Below, piece by piece: positions 1-7,397 of a stretch of 10,023 bases of DNA. Position numbers and translations under genes: made by a program. How positions within the stretch are numbered: position 1 is the first letter of the stretch; each line of letters begins with the position of its first letter. Source of the stretch: Saccoglossus kowalevskii (taxonomy: Eukaryota > Hemichordata > Enteropneusta > Harrimaniidae); contig NW_003120930.1 in the NCBI RefSeq assembly GCF_000003605.2, positions 78,028-88,050 of the forward strand. The letters are read 5' to 3'. The notes beneath the pieces were generated by a model. That model worked only from the letters and a program-made list of their open reading frames with translations, ran no database searches and was not told the DNA's origin.

Positions 1-153
1 GAAATGTTGGTCAAACTGATCATCATTTTCTGCCCATGTTTCAATAAACGATACTACATCAAATTTTTTAAAATTTAAAGAACTAATTTTGTTATTCAAA
101 CCTTGAACATTCCAAGTTTGAAAACTTACTATGTTTGGGCCAAGGCCACACCC
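1..153 (-). CDS. LINE ORF2, N-terminal start of the APE-type endonuclease (partial)
   Basis: Fifty-one open codons run from the ORF1 stop to the window edge. The translation contains FQTWNVQGLNNKISSLNF, then VVSFIETWAEND. This is the usual opening of LINE endonucleases: the Asn of the WNVQG strand and the Glu of the ETW motif are the first two metal/active-site positions of the exonuclease-endonuclease-phosphatase fold. The protein would nick target DNA in the nucleus to prime reverse transcription. No ATG lies between the ORF1 stop (154-156) and the endonuclease motif; the frame simply continues from ORF1 across that TAG. Everything C-terminal (the His of the SDH motif, the reverse transcriptase) lies outside the window. 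No internal stop or frameshift is seen in the part present. Confidence 0.85.
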
Positions 154-576
154 CTAGTTTGTTATGTTTGTCCTGGCGTTTTCTTTTGCGCGTTTCTGTA
201 GCCGTGTTTCTGGTCCTTGTAACTCTGTTGTTTTCTTTGTACTATCCATTTCTATCTTCTTATCTATTACAACCAATTTTCCACTCTTGTAATAGACAAT
301 TTTACCTTGCTTCTTATAATCCGTAACGGTTTTACGTTGTCGCTTAGTAAGGTCATTGCCAATGCCGATACCAACCTCCTTAAGTTCCGATCTGGCCGCC
401 AACGCAATCATTTTATCGTCCCAGTGGTGAAACTTTACGATAACAGGACGCGCACTATTTGTTCTACTACCTGGTGCTCGATGTGCTCTAACTATATCAC
501 GAGGTACCCACTGCTTTTTGTTCACATGCATATTCAAAATACCCCATACTTGCTCTATGCATTGGTGATGTATACA
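154..576 (-). CDS. LINE ORF1 protein, C-terminal RNA-binding half (5' end unresolved)
   Basis: The minus-strand frame is open from just after a TGA (577-579) to the TAG at 154-156, about 140 codons. It shows the order expected of the RRM and C-terminal domain of L1-type ORF1 proteins: EQVWGILN, then DIVRAHRAPG, RPVIVKFHHWDDK, ARSELKEVGIGIGNDLTKRQR, a lysine-rich turn and GKLVV. The end is a basic tail. ORF1 proteins of this kind trimerise and coat the element RNA. The N-terminal coiled coil is missing from this frame, so the copy is probably truncated or frameshifted at its 5' side; the first in-frame ATG encodes the Met of NMHV at about 529-531. The match rests on motif order recognised by eye, not on a search. 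Confidence 0.8.
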   Translation of the reverse strand, partial: CIHHQCIEQVWGILNMHVNKKQWVPRDIVRAHRAPGSRTNSARPVIVKFHHWDDKMIALAARSELKEVGIGIGNDLTKRQRKTVTDYKKQGKIVYYKSGKLVVIDKKIEMDSTKKTTELQGPETRLQKRAKENARTNITN

Positions 577-579
577 TCA

Positions 580-872
580 GGAATTACAGTACAAGATGAC
601 AACCCTTGGTGGCAAAATACGTCACCATATTGAGGGGCCCTTCTCTGACAATTTTCTATGGTTCCCATGGGGCATTTCAATAAAATGGCAACTACTCGAT
701 CTTGGTTGTTCATAAAACAATGTGTGGTCATCTTTGTGTGGTCATATTTAAACACAAATATATTCAAAATCACTGCTATACTTTCAACTCTGTTGCATTG
801 CCTTCCTTATTTAACGTCTAAATAACTCATTTCAATAGCGCATATAACATTTCAAGTGTTTCTTATTTATAG
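580..872. other. No gene recognised; probably intron of the receptor gene
   Basis: This AT-rich stretch lies between the LINE fragment and the first exon I can support. It ends in a pyrimidine-rich acceptor (TTTCTTATTTATAG at 859-872). A minus-strand open frame of 72 codons at 555-773 resembles nothing I know. No further LRR-type exon with matching splice sites was found, so the earlier LRR and ligand-binding exons must lie to the left of the window or beyond the LINE. Confidence 0.5.
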
Positions 873-944
873 AGATATACGATGGAATGAAATAGCGACT
901 TTCACAAACGACATTTTTGATAGGATTAATGCATTAAATACGCT
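873..944 (+). CDS. LRR exon (last leucine-rich repeat) of an LRR-type GPCR gene
   Basis: This exon is exactly 72 nt, the length of one 24-residue leucine-rich repeat. It is bounded by TTATTTATAG and a consensus donor GTAAGT at 945-950. Read in phase 2 at both ends, it gives DIRWNEIATFTNDIFDRI followed by NALNTL. That fits the repeat pattern of N-x-I, a Phe of the F-x-x-L type and closing leucines. It joins in frame to the 7TM exon at 1189 (codon CT|T, Leu), giving NALNTL then FSDQYTLCC. That is the usual passage from the last repeat to the cysteine hinge in relaxin-receptor-like and glycoprotein-hormone-receptor-like LGRs. Runs of 72-nt exons with phase-2 introns are, to my knowledge, typical of LGR genes. 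The repeat would sit in the ectodomain just outside the membrane. Confidence 0.85.
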
Positions 945-1188
945 GTAAGTATTTATTTATTCATGTTAAAATAAGATATTGTGTCAGTTAGTTTTTCGAT
1001 TTTATGAAGTAATGAACTTGAGAATAAGTTACATATACATTTAATTTAATATAATTTGTGTTTGTTTAAAAGTCATATAAAAAACACGAACATGAAACAT
1101 AACATCTGAACACAAGATATAACTAATAGATTGATGAAAACATATTATGACCTTTTCATCCTAACAATAATACCTCTCATTTTGACAG

Positions 1189-2227
1189 TTTCAGTGATCA
1201 ATACACTCTATGCTGTGTAGCTGGTTATGAAAAGGGGCGTTTATTGAGCTGTTTGCCCAACAAGATCGAATCGTCTTCGTGTGGCGGTGTATTGAGAAGT
1301 ATGCTTGCACGTGTATGTTCATGGGCTATTGGGATTACAGTTATTTCCCTCAATATTATCACCTTAATATGGAGACTTCAAACCAACATTCGAAATAAAA
1401 TTGAGGCACACTTTCTGCTAGTTATATGTATATTTGACTTATTAACAGGTGTCTATGTATTGACTATATCTGTCACTGACTCATATTACGGCAGTCAATA
1501 TATGGGACAAGATATCACGTGGCGACACAGCTTTCTGTGCAAAATTATTGGAATACTTGCAACAATATCATACCAATCATCCATGTATTTGATAACATCA
1601 ATGACAGTTATACGGTGCATCGTGCTTGCCAGCCCATTTGGTCAGACACGAATTGGGAAGACACGTTCCAAACTGCTAATAGCTGTAGTTGTTGTATCAA
1701 ATTCAACACTAAGTATCCTGCCCGTTTTTCCAATACCATACTTTGGAGACATGTATTACGGCCACACTCGAATATGCTTACCTCCTGTGCTTCAACACAA
1801 TCACCCCCAAGGCTGGGAATACGCAGTAAGTAGTTTCATAGTCCCCAACTGTGTTTGCCTATTTATAATAACAACATCCTACATAGTTATACTGGTTACA
1901 TCGAGTAAGACTGGAAGTGCCGTGACGAGTGCAATTGGAAAAAGAAAAAGGGGCAAGAAATTCTTAAGAATTGGATTGATTATAACTTTCAACATAGTAG
2001 CATGTACACCTCTACTCATCACCGACCTTCTTGCTATTGGTGGAATTGAAATACCGGGAGTGGCGCATTCTTTGATATTGGTTGTTCTATCAATTCCTGC
2101 AATAATCAATCCAATTATTTACACTATGTCATTGGATGAATTTAAATGTGCCAACTTGAGGAAAATAATGTTCCAATTTAAGAAGAATGAAAAGAAATGT
2201 CAAATTCGTAAGTATTCAAGTTCTTAA
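1189..2227 (+). CDS. Hinge and seven-transmembrane exon of an LGR/relaxin-receptor-like (GRL101-like) GPCR
   Basis: The exon starts after ACCTCTCATTTTGACAG (acceptor AG 1187-1188) and opens with a cysteine hinge, YTLCCVAGYEKG, then SCLPNKIESSSCGG. No ATG starts it; it is an internal or last exon. Numbering from the TTG at 1244, the helices lie near 23-45, 56-78, 97-128, 142-162, 193-218, 240-262 and 273-295. Landmarks are N37 (TM1), D65 in FDLLTG (TM2), W93 and C99 before TM3, R124, ECL2 with FPIPYFGDMYYGHTRICLP (C178 pairing C99), GWEY at 190-193, and N289-P290-I-I-Y293. The ECL2 and GWEY pattern is that of relaxin-type LGRs. The acidic partner of R124 is replaced by Ile, and the TM6 Trp of CWxP is Cys. 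The frame stops at TAA 2225-2227, but a strong donor (GTAAGTAT at 2208) may end the exon at 2207. The protein is a plasma-membrane receptor; its ligand is unknown. Confidence 0.88.
2208..2215 (+). promoter_or_regulatory. Strong 5' splice donor inside the 3' end of the 7TM coding frame
   Basis: GTAAGTAT matches the eukaryotic donor consensus and lies 20 nt before the stop at 2225-2227. It cuts after the first base of a codon (phase 1). The acceptor at 2954-2955 (TTTTGATTTTGTTCTCATAG) is also phase 1 and opens the kinase-like exon. If used, it removes the short tail RKYSSS and fuses the receptor to the downstream exon. Use of the site is inferred; there is no transcript evidence here. Confidence 0.6.
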
Positions 2228-2326
2228 GTAATTAAATTGTGCTTCCAAGGATCTCAACAAACATAAAATGATTATAATAATGTTCTTACTCACGTGATTA
2301 TCAACCTTATACAAGTACAATCTGTC

Positions 2327-2337
2327 AATAAAATAAA
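2327..2337 (+). terminator. Two overlapping AATAAA polyadenylation signals after the 7TM stop
   Basis: AATAAA occurs at 2327-2332 and again at 2332-2337, about 100 nt after the 7TM stop codon. This is a normal place for the 3' end of a short mRNA ending in the 7TM exon. The pair lies inside the intron proposed between the 7TM and kinase-like exons, so it would compete with splicing at 2208. AATAAA is common by chance in AT-rich DNA; the position and doubling make it worth noting. Confidence 0.45.
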
Positions 2338-2394
2338 TCTATTCATCCTAGTAAAGCATATATATGAATGTATAATTCTCAGAACACCATACAA

Positions 2395-2830
2395 TTCCCG
2401 GCCCCTGAATTGCTACTCTCATTCGCGCGTTTATCGTTTGTGTGCTTGCGCATATTGCGTTACCTGAGGTAGGATGACTTCTTCCGGGGGTCGCATGTCT
2501 ATTGCTATTTCGACTTTTAATATTTCTGCCCTACCTTCGCCCGTTTCGTGGTAGGTTATGCTGCAGGTAAATATTATTCACGTATGTCCATGACACATTT
2601 CGCCAAAAAAAATCATTCCATGAATTTTCCTGTGGCTGTGGTCTGAAACGATTTCTCAAAATTAAACTATTAATAACTGCCTGTGTGATTTCTAAACGTC
2701 GTGTCATTGAGGGTGTCCTACCCTCTAGCATTTTGTTTTCGCTCTTGGACTCTTCCCGGAGCCTCTGTTCTAATAGATTATTGCGAGATACTGAAGTTCT
2801 CCGTAACATTAGTTTTCGCTATTAGAACAT
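2395..2830. other. Unassigned G/C-richer block, possibly an old repeat insertion
   Basis: This block stands out by eye from its AT-rich flanks (for example CATTCGCGCG, TTCCGGGGGTCGC, CTTCGCCCG). It carries a 92-codon minus-strand open frame at 2531-2809 starting with ATG and rich in Arg, Asn and Ser, with a tryptophan-rich stretch (NSWNDFFWRNVSW) near its C terminus. A second minus-strand frame stays open for a further 50 codons or so to the left of it. I recognise no domain in either, and find no clear terminal repeats. It sits within the proposed receptor-gene intron. A degraded transposon or retroelement segment is my best guess, but it is a guess. Confidence 0.3.
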
Positions 2831-2955
2831 ATAAAGGAGAAGACATTAAAAGTAAATATTGAAAAGATACTACTCATTATACACAATGTCATTTGCAATT
2901 AAATTATATTGTAACTAGACTTCGTCGTGTGTACATTTTGATTTTGTTCTCATAG

Positions 2956-3206
2956 CAACACTGTTCATCCGGGCACAGACTGAGTTTGTGAGTACTACTA
3001 GGATATGTTTGGTACGTTATTTTGATAATAGTAACATCATCTCAAAGTACATGCCTGAAAAATATAGACACTGGAAATGTGTCAGTGCCCATGACATAGA
3101 CCACATGGTTGGTGATATTACTGTCGCTATGGATATTCTACATGAAAACTTGTACTGTCATGAAAGTATAAATGAACATGCCATATTCATTGACGAAGAC
3201 TATGGG
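2956..3206 (+). CDS. Pseudokinase-like exon, probably the cytoplasmic tail of the receptor upstream
   Basis: The exon follows TTTTGATTTTGTTCTCATAG and is open in one frame. It enters in phase 1, matching the donor at 2208. The translation follows the middle of a protein kinase domain: a beta4-like CLVRYF, a beta5/hinge-like SNIISKYMPEKYRHW, an alphaE-like DIDHMVGDITVAMDILHEN, then the catalytic-loop region CHESINEHAIFIDEDYG. The HRD triad is HES (3159-3167) and the loop Lys and Asn positions are Asn and Ala, so phosphotransfer is not expected. Glycine loop and VAIK lysine are not seen. Two GTAAGA donors follow, at 3207 (phase 0) and 3224 (phase 2); reading on gives VRMKNM then TAA at 3225-3227. 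A GTG/ATG-initiated separate gene is less likely, as there is no N-lobe. The kinase assignment is by pattern only. Related GRL101-like receptors with degenerate kinase tails exist as far as I recall, unchecked. Confidence 0.5.
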
Positions 3207-3223
3207 GTAAGAATGAAGAATAT

Positions 3224-3234
3224 GTAAGAATAAA
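3224..3234 (+). promoter_or_regulatory. Second GTAAGA donor overlapping a TAA stop and an AATAAA
   Basis: GTAAGA at 3224-3229 repeats the donor at 3207-3212, 17 nt downstream. The same bases hold the frame's stop codon (TAA 3225-3227) and run into AATAAA at 3229-3234. Use of the 3224 donor would extend the kinase-like exon by VRMKN plus two bases. Failure of both donors would end the protein here, next to a possible polyadenylation signal. Confidence 0.35.
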
Positions 3235-4451
3235 TGTGACTGTTAGTAGGATACAACTCACCAGAAAGATCATTGAGCTGATCTTTCTTGGCATTCCAAA
3301 CAATGTTTCCCTTTTTTTCTCCTAACCTCCAAACCATATTGAACACCATGTATTTGCATGTTGTCCCGTAAATCCCCTGTTATGCTTAGCTAATTTTCAG
3401 AAAAAGATCGTTTTATCATACCAAACACATGTTTTCATTGATCAAAACAAATTATTTCCTTCTTGTTAAGACTCAATCATTGGAAGATGTTATTTCACTC
3501 AACTACAGGGGCCTTCAGTACCACTAACACTGCCTGCTAGAGTTCTTGCAGTTTATTCAGAAATCATCTGCATAAGTGAAGTTAGATATACATCATCCAC
3601 CTACTTTTTACAATGCCGTATATTATAATTATAAATCCAATTCCCAACTATTTATGTGTAAATGTGGGCAACCTTTGTCTTACTCCAATAGTGGATATGA
3701 TAATATGCATTGATTCACTATACAAGACCCCTAGTCAATCATAATAAGTTAATTGTACGGGGTTCAATTGGTTTAGGATTCTAACCCAATCAGGTGTAGG
3801 TTGAATGTTGTAAAGAGTCGGCCTCGTTAAGTTACATATTTTCAACCGATTCTCTTTGGTGGGTATCATTTTTCAAATTGGTCACATTGTACAATTTAAA
3901 TGAGTGTGTTCGAATTACATTTTACGACATTGACATGATACTAGTTGATTAACTAGTTGATATATGATATAGACAATATATATCCGATAGCCTTGGCGAC
4001 ATGTGTATCAAGCTGCTTGAGATTATTTTAAATAAGTGCAATGAGCGTGTTAAAATGGATAAGGGATTTTTCCACACACAAAAACGACAAATTCGGCCGA
4101 ATTTTGTTATCGGTTGGCTCAATATTACGCCCAATGGATCGTATTTCTGTGAAAGATTGGTATTTTTGCCCTGATTTGTAGAAATCTGAAAAACGCGTTT
4201 CACAACTTGTCTCTTATTTAGTTTTATGCCGCATTCAAGATGGCGGCCCCCATATAGTAAATATCGCATTTATTTTATTATCACGTGTGCGCCAGCTGAC
4301 TGTGCATAGTATAGCTAAGATAACATAATTCACAACTCTAACCACGTACACGGTCTTTCTGACTTACAAACATTCCGCGATTTTCCCATTTCAAACACTA
4401 CATTTTTGTTTGTATCATAAATTAATATGCACATATGTTTTAATGTTTCAG
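3235..4451. other. Intron-like stretch without a confirmed exon
   Basis: This AT-rich sequence lies between the kinase-like exon and the candidate exon at 4452. I looked for an activation-segment exon. Plausible acceptors end at 3401 (CTAATTTTCAG) and 3509 (CACTCAACTACAG), each followed by an open frame, but none has a good donor in a phase that joins 4452. A 60-codon plus-strand frame ends at a TGA near 4172 and a 106-codon minus-strand frame covers 3949-4269; neither resembles a known protein. A 10-bp direct repeat (ACTAGTTGAT) occurs at 3940-3949 and 3952-3961. Confidence 0.5.
4236..4298 (+). promoter_or_regulatory. Cluster of a YY1-like motif and two E-boxes
   Basis: CAAGATGGCGGC at 4236-4247 matches the classic YY1 site. 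It is followed by CACGTG at 4282-4287 and CAGCTG at 4293-4298, in a patch richer in G/C than its surroundings. Such sites occur in promoters and also in LINE 5' regions. No transcript start is visible, so this could be an internal promoter, an enhancer, or part of an old repeat. Confidence 0.25.
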
Positions 4452-4616
4452 AAAGTAGGCCTTGGAGCATTCTTATTGGTAGGTGACATTCTGGGCAGTG
4501 CCGAAAATGAACCGGATGATATCAACACGAACCACAGGCAGCTAGAAAATCTTTTCTCCTATTTTTCCATGAAATCCAATATACCTAGCCTAGCCCCTAG
4601 AATACAAAACAAATAG
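4452..4616 (+). CDS. Candidate last exon of the receptor-pseudokinase gene
   Basis: The acceptor TTTTAATGTTTCAG (AG 4450-4451) opens a frame of 54 codons to TAG 4614-4616: KVGLGAFLLVGDILGS, then AENEPDDINTNHRQLENLF and a short tail ending RIQNK. It enters in phase 0, the phase of the donor at 3207; the other two phases meet a stop early. Joined to the exon before, it gives IDEDYG then KVGLGAF. This could be the beta8 strand and a degenerate DFG (no Asp), followed by a short acidic activation loop and an alphaF-like helix. GLGAFLL could alternatively be alphaF itself, in which case an activation-segment exon is missing. The frame ends before a full kinase C-lobe would. No AATAAA is seen soon after the stop. 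The call rests on splice phase and weak similarity. Confidence 0.35.
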   Translation, partial: KVGLGAFLLVGDILGSAENEPDDINTNHRQLENLFSYFSMKSNIPSLAPRIQNK

Positions 4617-5526
4617 AACCACTTGGTCATGTCAAACGCCACATCTCGCTATATATTGCAATACAGACAATATTTGAACAATTTGTTTGTTCAACCAAAA
4701 TTGACAAATATTAATACAAATGAAATAGGAGAATTTCTCCAAATTTTCAATTGTTTTTTTTTGTTTTTTTCATGTTTGTATTACACACGATTCACTGATT
4801 AACTCGAAACTAGTGTAATTGTCGATTTTCAATTGATTTTATCGTGATTTGATATTGCGAGCAATTCTTTTATTATAACGGCCATTTTAAGATTGGTTAA
4901 GGTTACTTTTGAATATGCACTATTGATAAATTCGTGTTTTGTTTTGTGTACACTTTAGTGGCTGTTCGTTGTGATAGAAATACGTAATTATTTTTAATAT
5001 TTGGAAGGATTGATTACAATATTAATAAGTTCCAAAACTGGGATTTAAAAGATACGTGAATGAACAGGTTGAGATTGGGGGACATGGAATATTCTAGAAC
5101 GTTGAAACCTTGGTACAAAGATGCATGTAGGAAAAGTGTTGAAAACAGTTTGAGACGAGGGAACCATTCAGAATTCCGCTATTGCCACCCAAGTCTATAG
5201 ATAGAATTTATAAGATATGGCTGAGATTTGGAAACACGCAATCCAGGTTGTCTGAGTACAGATTTTTAAGAGCAATCATGTATTTAAGCACACTGACTTT
5301 CAATTCTGATTTTCATTAATTTGTGTGACGACTTTTGGTGTGGGCAGTCGCCATATTTGTTTATGCAAATGAGTTGATATAAGTGATGCTATTAAGTCAG
5401 CAGATGGCTAAACAACTTTTGACAATGTTTCACCATATATACGAAGCATATTTTCAACTGATCATCGTACCCTCAAATGTTAGCATTCCGAATGATTTGA
5501 TGAGGTTTCATATCATATGTTCGACC

Positions 5527-5624
5527 GCGCCCTCTGTATTTGAGACGTGTCTAATATAAAGTGTCATGTTCGAATTGTCTAAACACAATTTGATCTTGAT
5601 TAAATCGGCATTAGCGCCCTCTGT
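5527..5624. repeat. Two same-orientation copies of GCGCCCTCTGT, 87 bp apart
   Basis: Identical 11-mers lie at 5527-5537 and 5614-5624. On the minus strand each reads ACAGAGGGCGC, which fits the YAGRKGGCRS core of the CTCF motif; the flanking CCAS part of that motif does not match. They could be weak CTCF sites or the shared end of a local repeat family. Confidence 0.3.
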
Positions 5625-6278
5625 GTCCAAATGCATAAACAGATAGAAATGCTATAACACAAGTAAATTATTTAGCAAACAATAGATTATGTACATACTA
5701 GAGTAGTTTTATTTTTAATTCATATGCTATTAAATATATTAAATCAATATTGCATCTTATTGTAATTTGTCTGTACTTATAACCATCAGTGTCAATTCTG
5801 TGTGTTCTTATTTTTCTGTGCAAAGATGCCTTGAAGTTACGCACGTCTTGTATCACAATTATATTAGGTATGTTACACATATCATCTTACACATGTACAT
5901 CTTGAGTTTATTAACATAAACGTTTATCACCCCCTTTATCCCTTGCTTGGGTGCTTGCTTTCTTCTTCTTTCAACCTTCACCCCCCTGACTTCCAATTGT
6001 TTAATATTGTTTGAATGCCTCTCATTATACAATTAACTCCTGTACACTTCAAATATAACTGTCAGGTAGTACTGATGTCATCAGCTACTAATTAATCCAT
6101 CCACCATTTATGACATTCTTTATAGCGTTGAATCCAATTATCAAATTATTTCATAGACTAGAATAAATCTAAATACCATAAATACCATCACCTGGCTCTA
6201 TATGGTGGTCACGAGGGACATCCTATTAATCATGGTCGTCTACGTGATGAGTGTTACAAAAGATTCATTACATAGACC

Positions 6279-6302
6279 ATTTCCATTTTCATTTTCATTT
6301 TC
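6279..6302 (+). repeat. CATTTT microsatellite
   Basis: Three perfect CATTTT units at 6284-6301, preceded by an imperfect CATTTC, form a short hexanucleotide repeat. It encodes a His-Phe run in one forward frame, which explains a spurious open frame there. No function is implied. Confidence 0.7.
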
Positions 6303-7157
6303 AGCCACGTGTAATATTACACGACTGTTTATACACCAGTACCGTAATATGCACACTGGGTGTTGACCAAATCCACCAACTTCAGCGGTCTCCATGCAGC
6401 GTTGCAGTTCAATCAGATTGCGTGCTACATCATTCAATCAAATACCTGCTCTAATCTATAAACACACGTCCGTTTTATCGGGTATTATTTTATTGCGTGG
6501 GTCCTTCTGGCATCAACTAGGTACAATAGATTCGACAATGAATGTGATATATGTTTTGTAAGTCTGTCCACATTTCATAATTTCAAGGCATAGTTTTTAT
6601 TAATACGACGACTCACCATCTCAAAATAGAGCACCCAAAACTATATATACACACCCTTTAAGTTACGAATCATTTATTGTTGCGACGACCACCGCCCTTT
6701 AATAATTACCACGCAATGTACTAAATAGTGCTGGTCATAAAGTTGTGGAATATTATATTCAGTGTACGACGAAGCATGACGACTGTAGTGAATATACACG
6801 CAAACTTTCTAGTAATTACTTACATATAGAATAAAACAATACCACGATTAAGAAAAGATGAAGCTTAGCTCATGCGTTTGTCTTCATAGGATATAAAAGA
6901 TCGTAGTCCCTTCAATGGCAATTCTGGTCATTGCCATATGTAACACGCCTCGTTTTCATAGTTTGTTCATAGTTACTCCCCAGATGGCAGAACATGCACT
7001 GATCTTGTCTGATTATTTTCTCTAATATTCAACATCGTAATATCTTATGTACCAATTGTTTTCAATAACATGGTCCATGTTTGTTTGCATCATCTTGATT
7101 AATAGAGTCTCGTTCTTCAATGACTAAAAGACAATATTCAAAGAAGTGTTTTATAGT

Positions 7158-7163
7158 TTTATT
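7158..7163 (-). terminator. Polyadenylation signal for the MFSD6-like gene
   Basis: AATAAA on the minus strand lies about 235 nt after the transporter stop codon (7398-7400), a plausible 3' UTR length. It is the most natural candidate but not proven. Confidence 0.45.
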
Positions 7164-7397
7164 GCCAACAACGTTTTCAAGAGACAATTTTTGTTTCGCC
7201 GGTACTGTACCAGCATGACCAATATACTATAAATTGATATATAGCGTGTGTTTCTGGTGTGGCATCACATGTTTTTTGCAAACTCTAGATGTTGGTCCTA
7301 ACCTTGCAGTTGATTATTATTGTTGTGCATTATTTGACATATGTCTGTGTGTAATATTATTATAATATGTCTATGGTGGTATTGCATCAATATTAAC

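Larger units (their letters stand above)
1..579 (-). mobile_element. LINE (non-LTR retrotransposon) fragment, cut by the left window edge
   Basis: Read on the minus strand, this stretch holds the C-terminal part of a LINE ORF1 (154-576) followed at once by the start of ORF2 with an apurinic-like endonuclease (1-153). LINE elements copy themselves by target-primed reverse transcription, with ORF1 as an RNA-binding protein and ORF2 as endonuclease plus reverse transcriptase. The element continues past base 1, so the reverse transcriptase is not seen. Upstream of about 579 I find no further ORF1 coiled coil in a continuous frame, so the copy is probably 5'-truncated or frameshifted there; the exact 5' boundary and any target-site duplication are not determined. 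The clade (L1/Tx1-like, CR1/L2-like or other) cannot be fixed without the reverse transcriptase. It lies antisense to the receptor gene to its right. Confidence 0.85.
4617..7397. other. Long stretch with no recognisable gene
   Basis: About 2.8 kb of AT-rich DNA separates the plus-strand receptor gene from the convergent minus-strand transporter. Open frames here are short (at most about 67 codons) and resemble nothing. It holds a poly-T tract at 4752-4770, an octamer ATGCAAAT at 5363-5370, two copies of GCGCCCTCTGT, and a CATTTT microsatellite. I see no tRNA-like, rRNA-like or transposase sequence. Confidence 0.6.

Noticed and set aside
135-326. 63-codon plus-strand open frame
   Set aside because: It lies antisense to the LINE ORF1/ORF2 junction, whose minus-strand motifs are clear; the forward frame has no recognisable content.
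307-633. 108-codon plus-strand open frame
   Set aside because: Antisense shadow of LINE ORF1.
1519-2109. Open frames on both strands inside the 7TM exon (1519-1833 plus, 1879-2109 minus)
   Set aside because: They overlap the receptor coding sequence, which shows conserved helices and motifs in its own frame.
3510-3630. Possible activation-segment exon after CTCAACTACAG (open frame with PLTLPARVLAVYSE and RYTSST)
   Set aside because: It has a fair acceptor and a faint kinase flavour, but no good donor in a phase that joins the next exon, so I could not support it.
3949-4269. 106-codon minus-strand frame and a 57-residue plus-strand frame over the same bases
   Set aside because: No recognisable domain on either strand and no splice structure; overlapping open frames in both directions suggest chance or an old repeat.
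5698-5880. 60-codon minus-strand open frame
   Set aside because: AT-rich composition with Ile, Lys, Asn and Tyr bias, no motif, no splice or promoter signals.
6240-6454. Open frames on both strands across the CATTTT microsatellite
   Set aside because: The repeat itself keeps the frames open (His-Phe run forward, Glu-Asn run in reverse).
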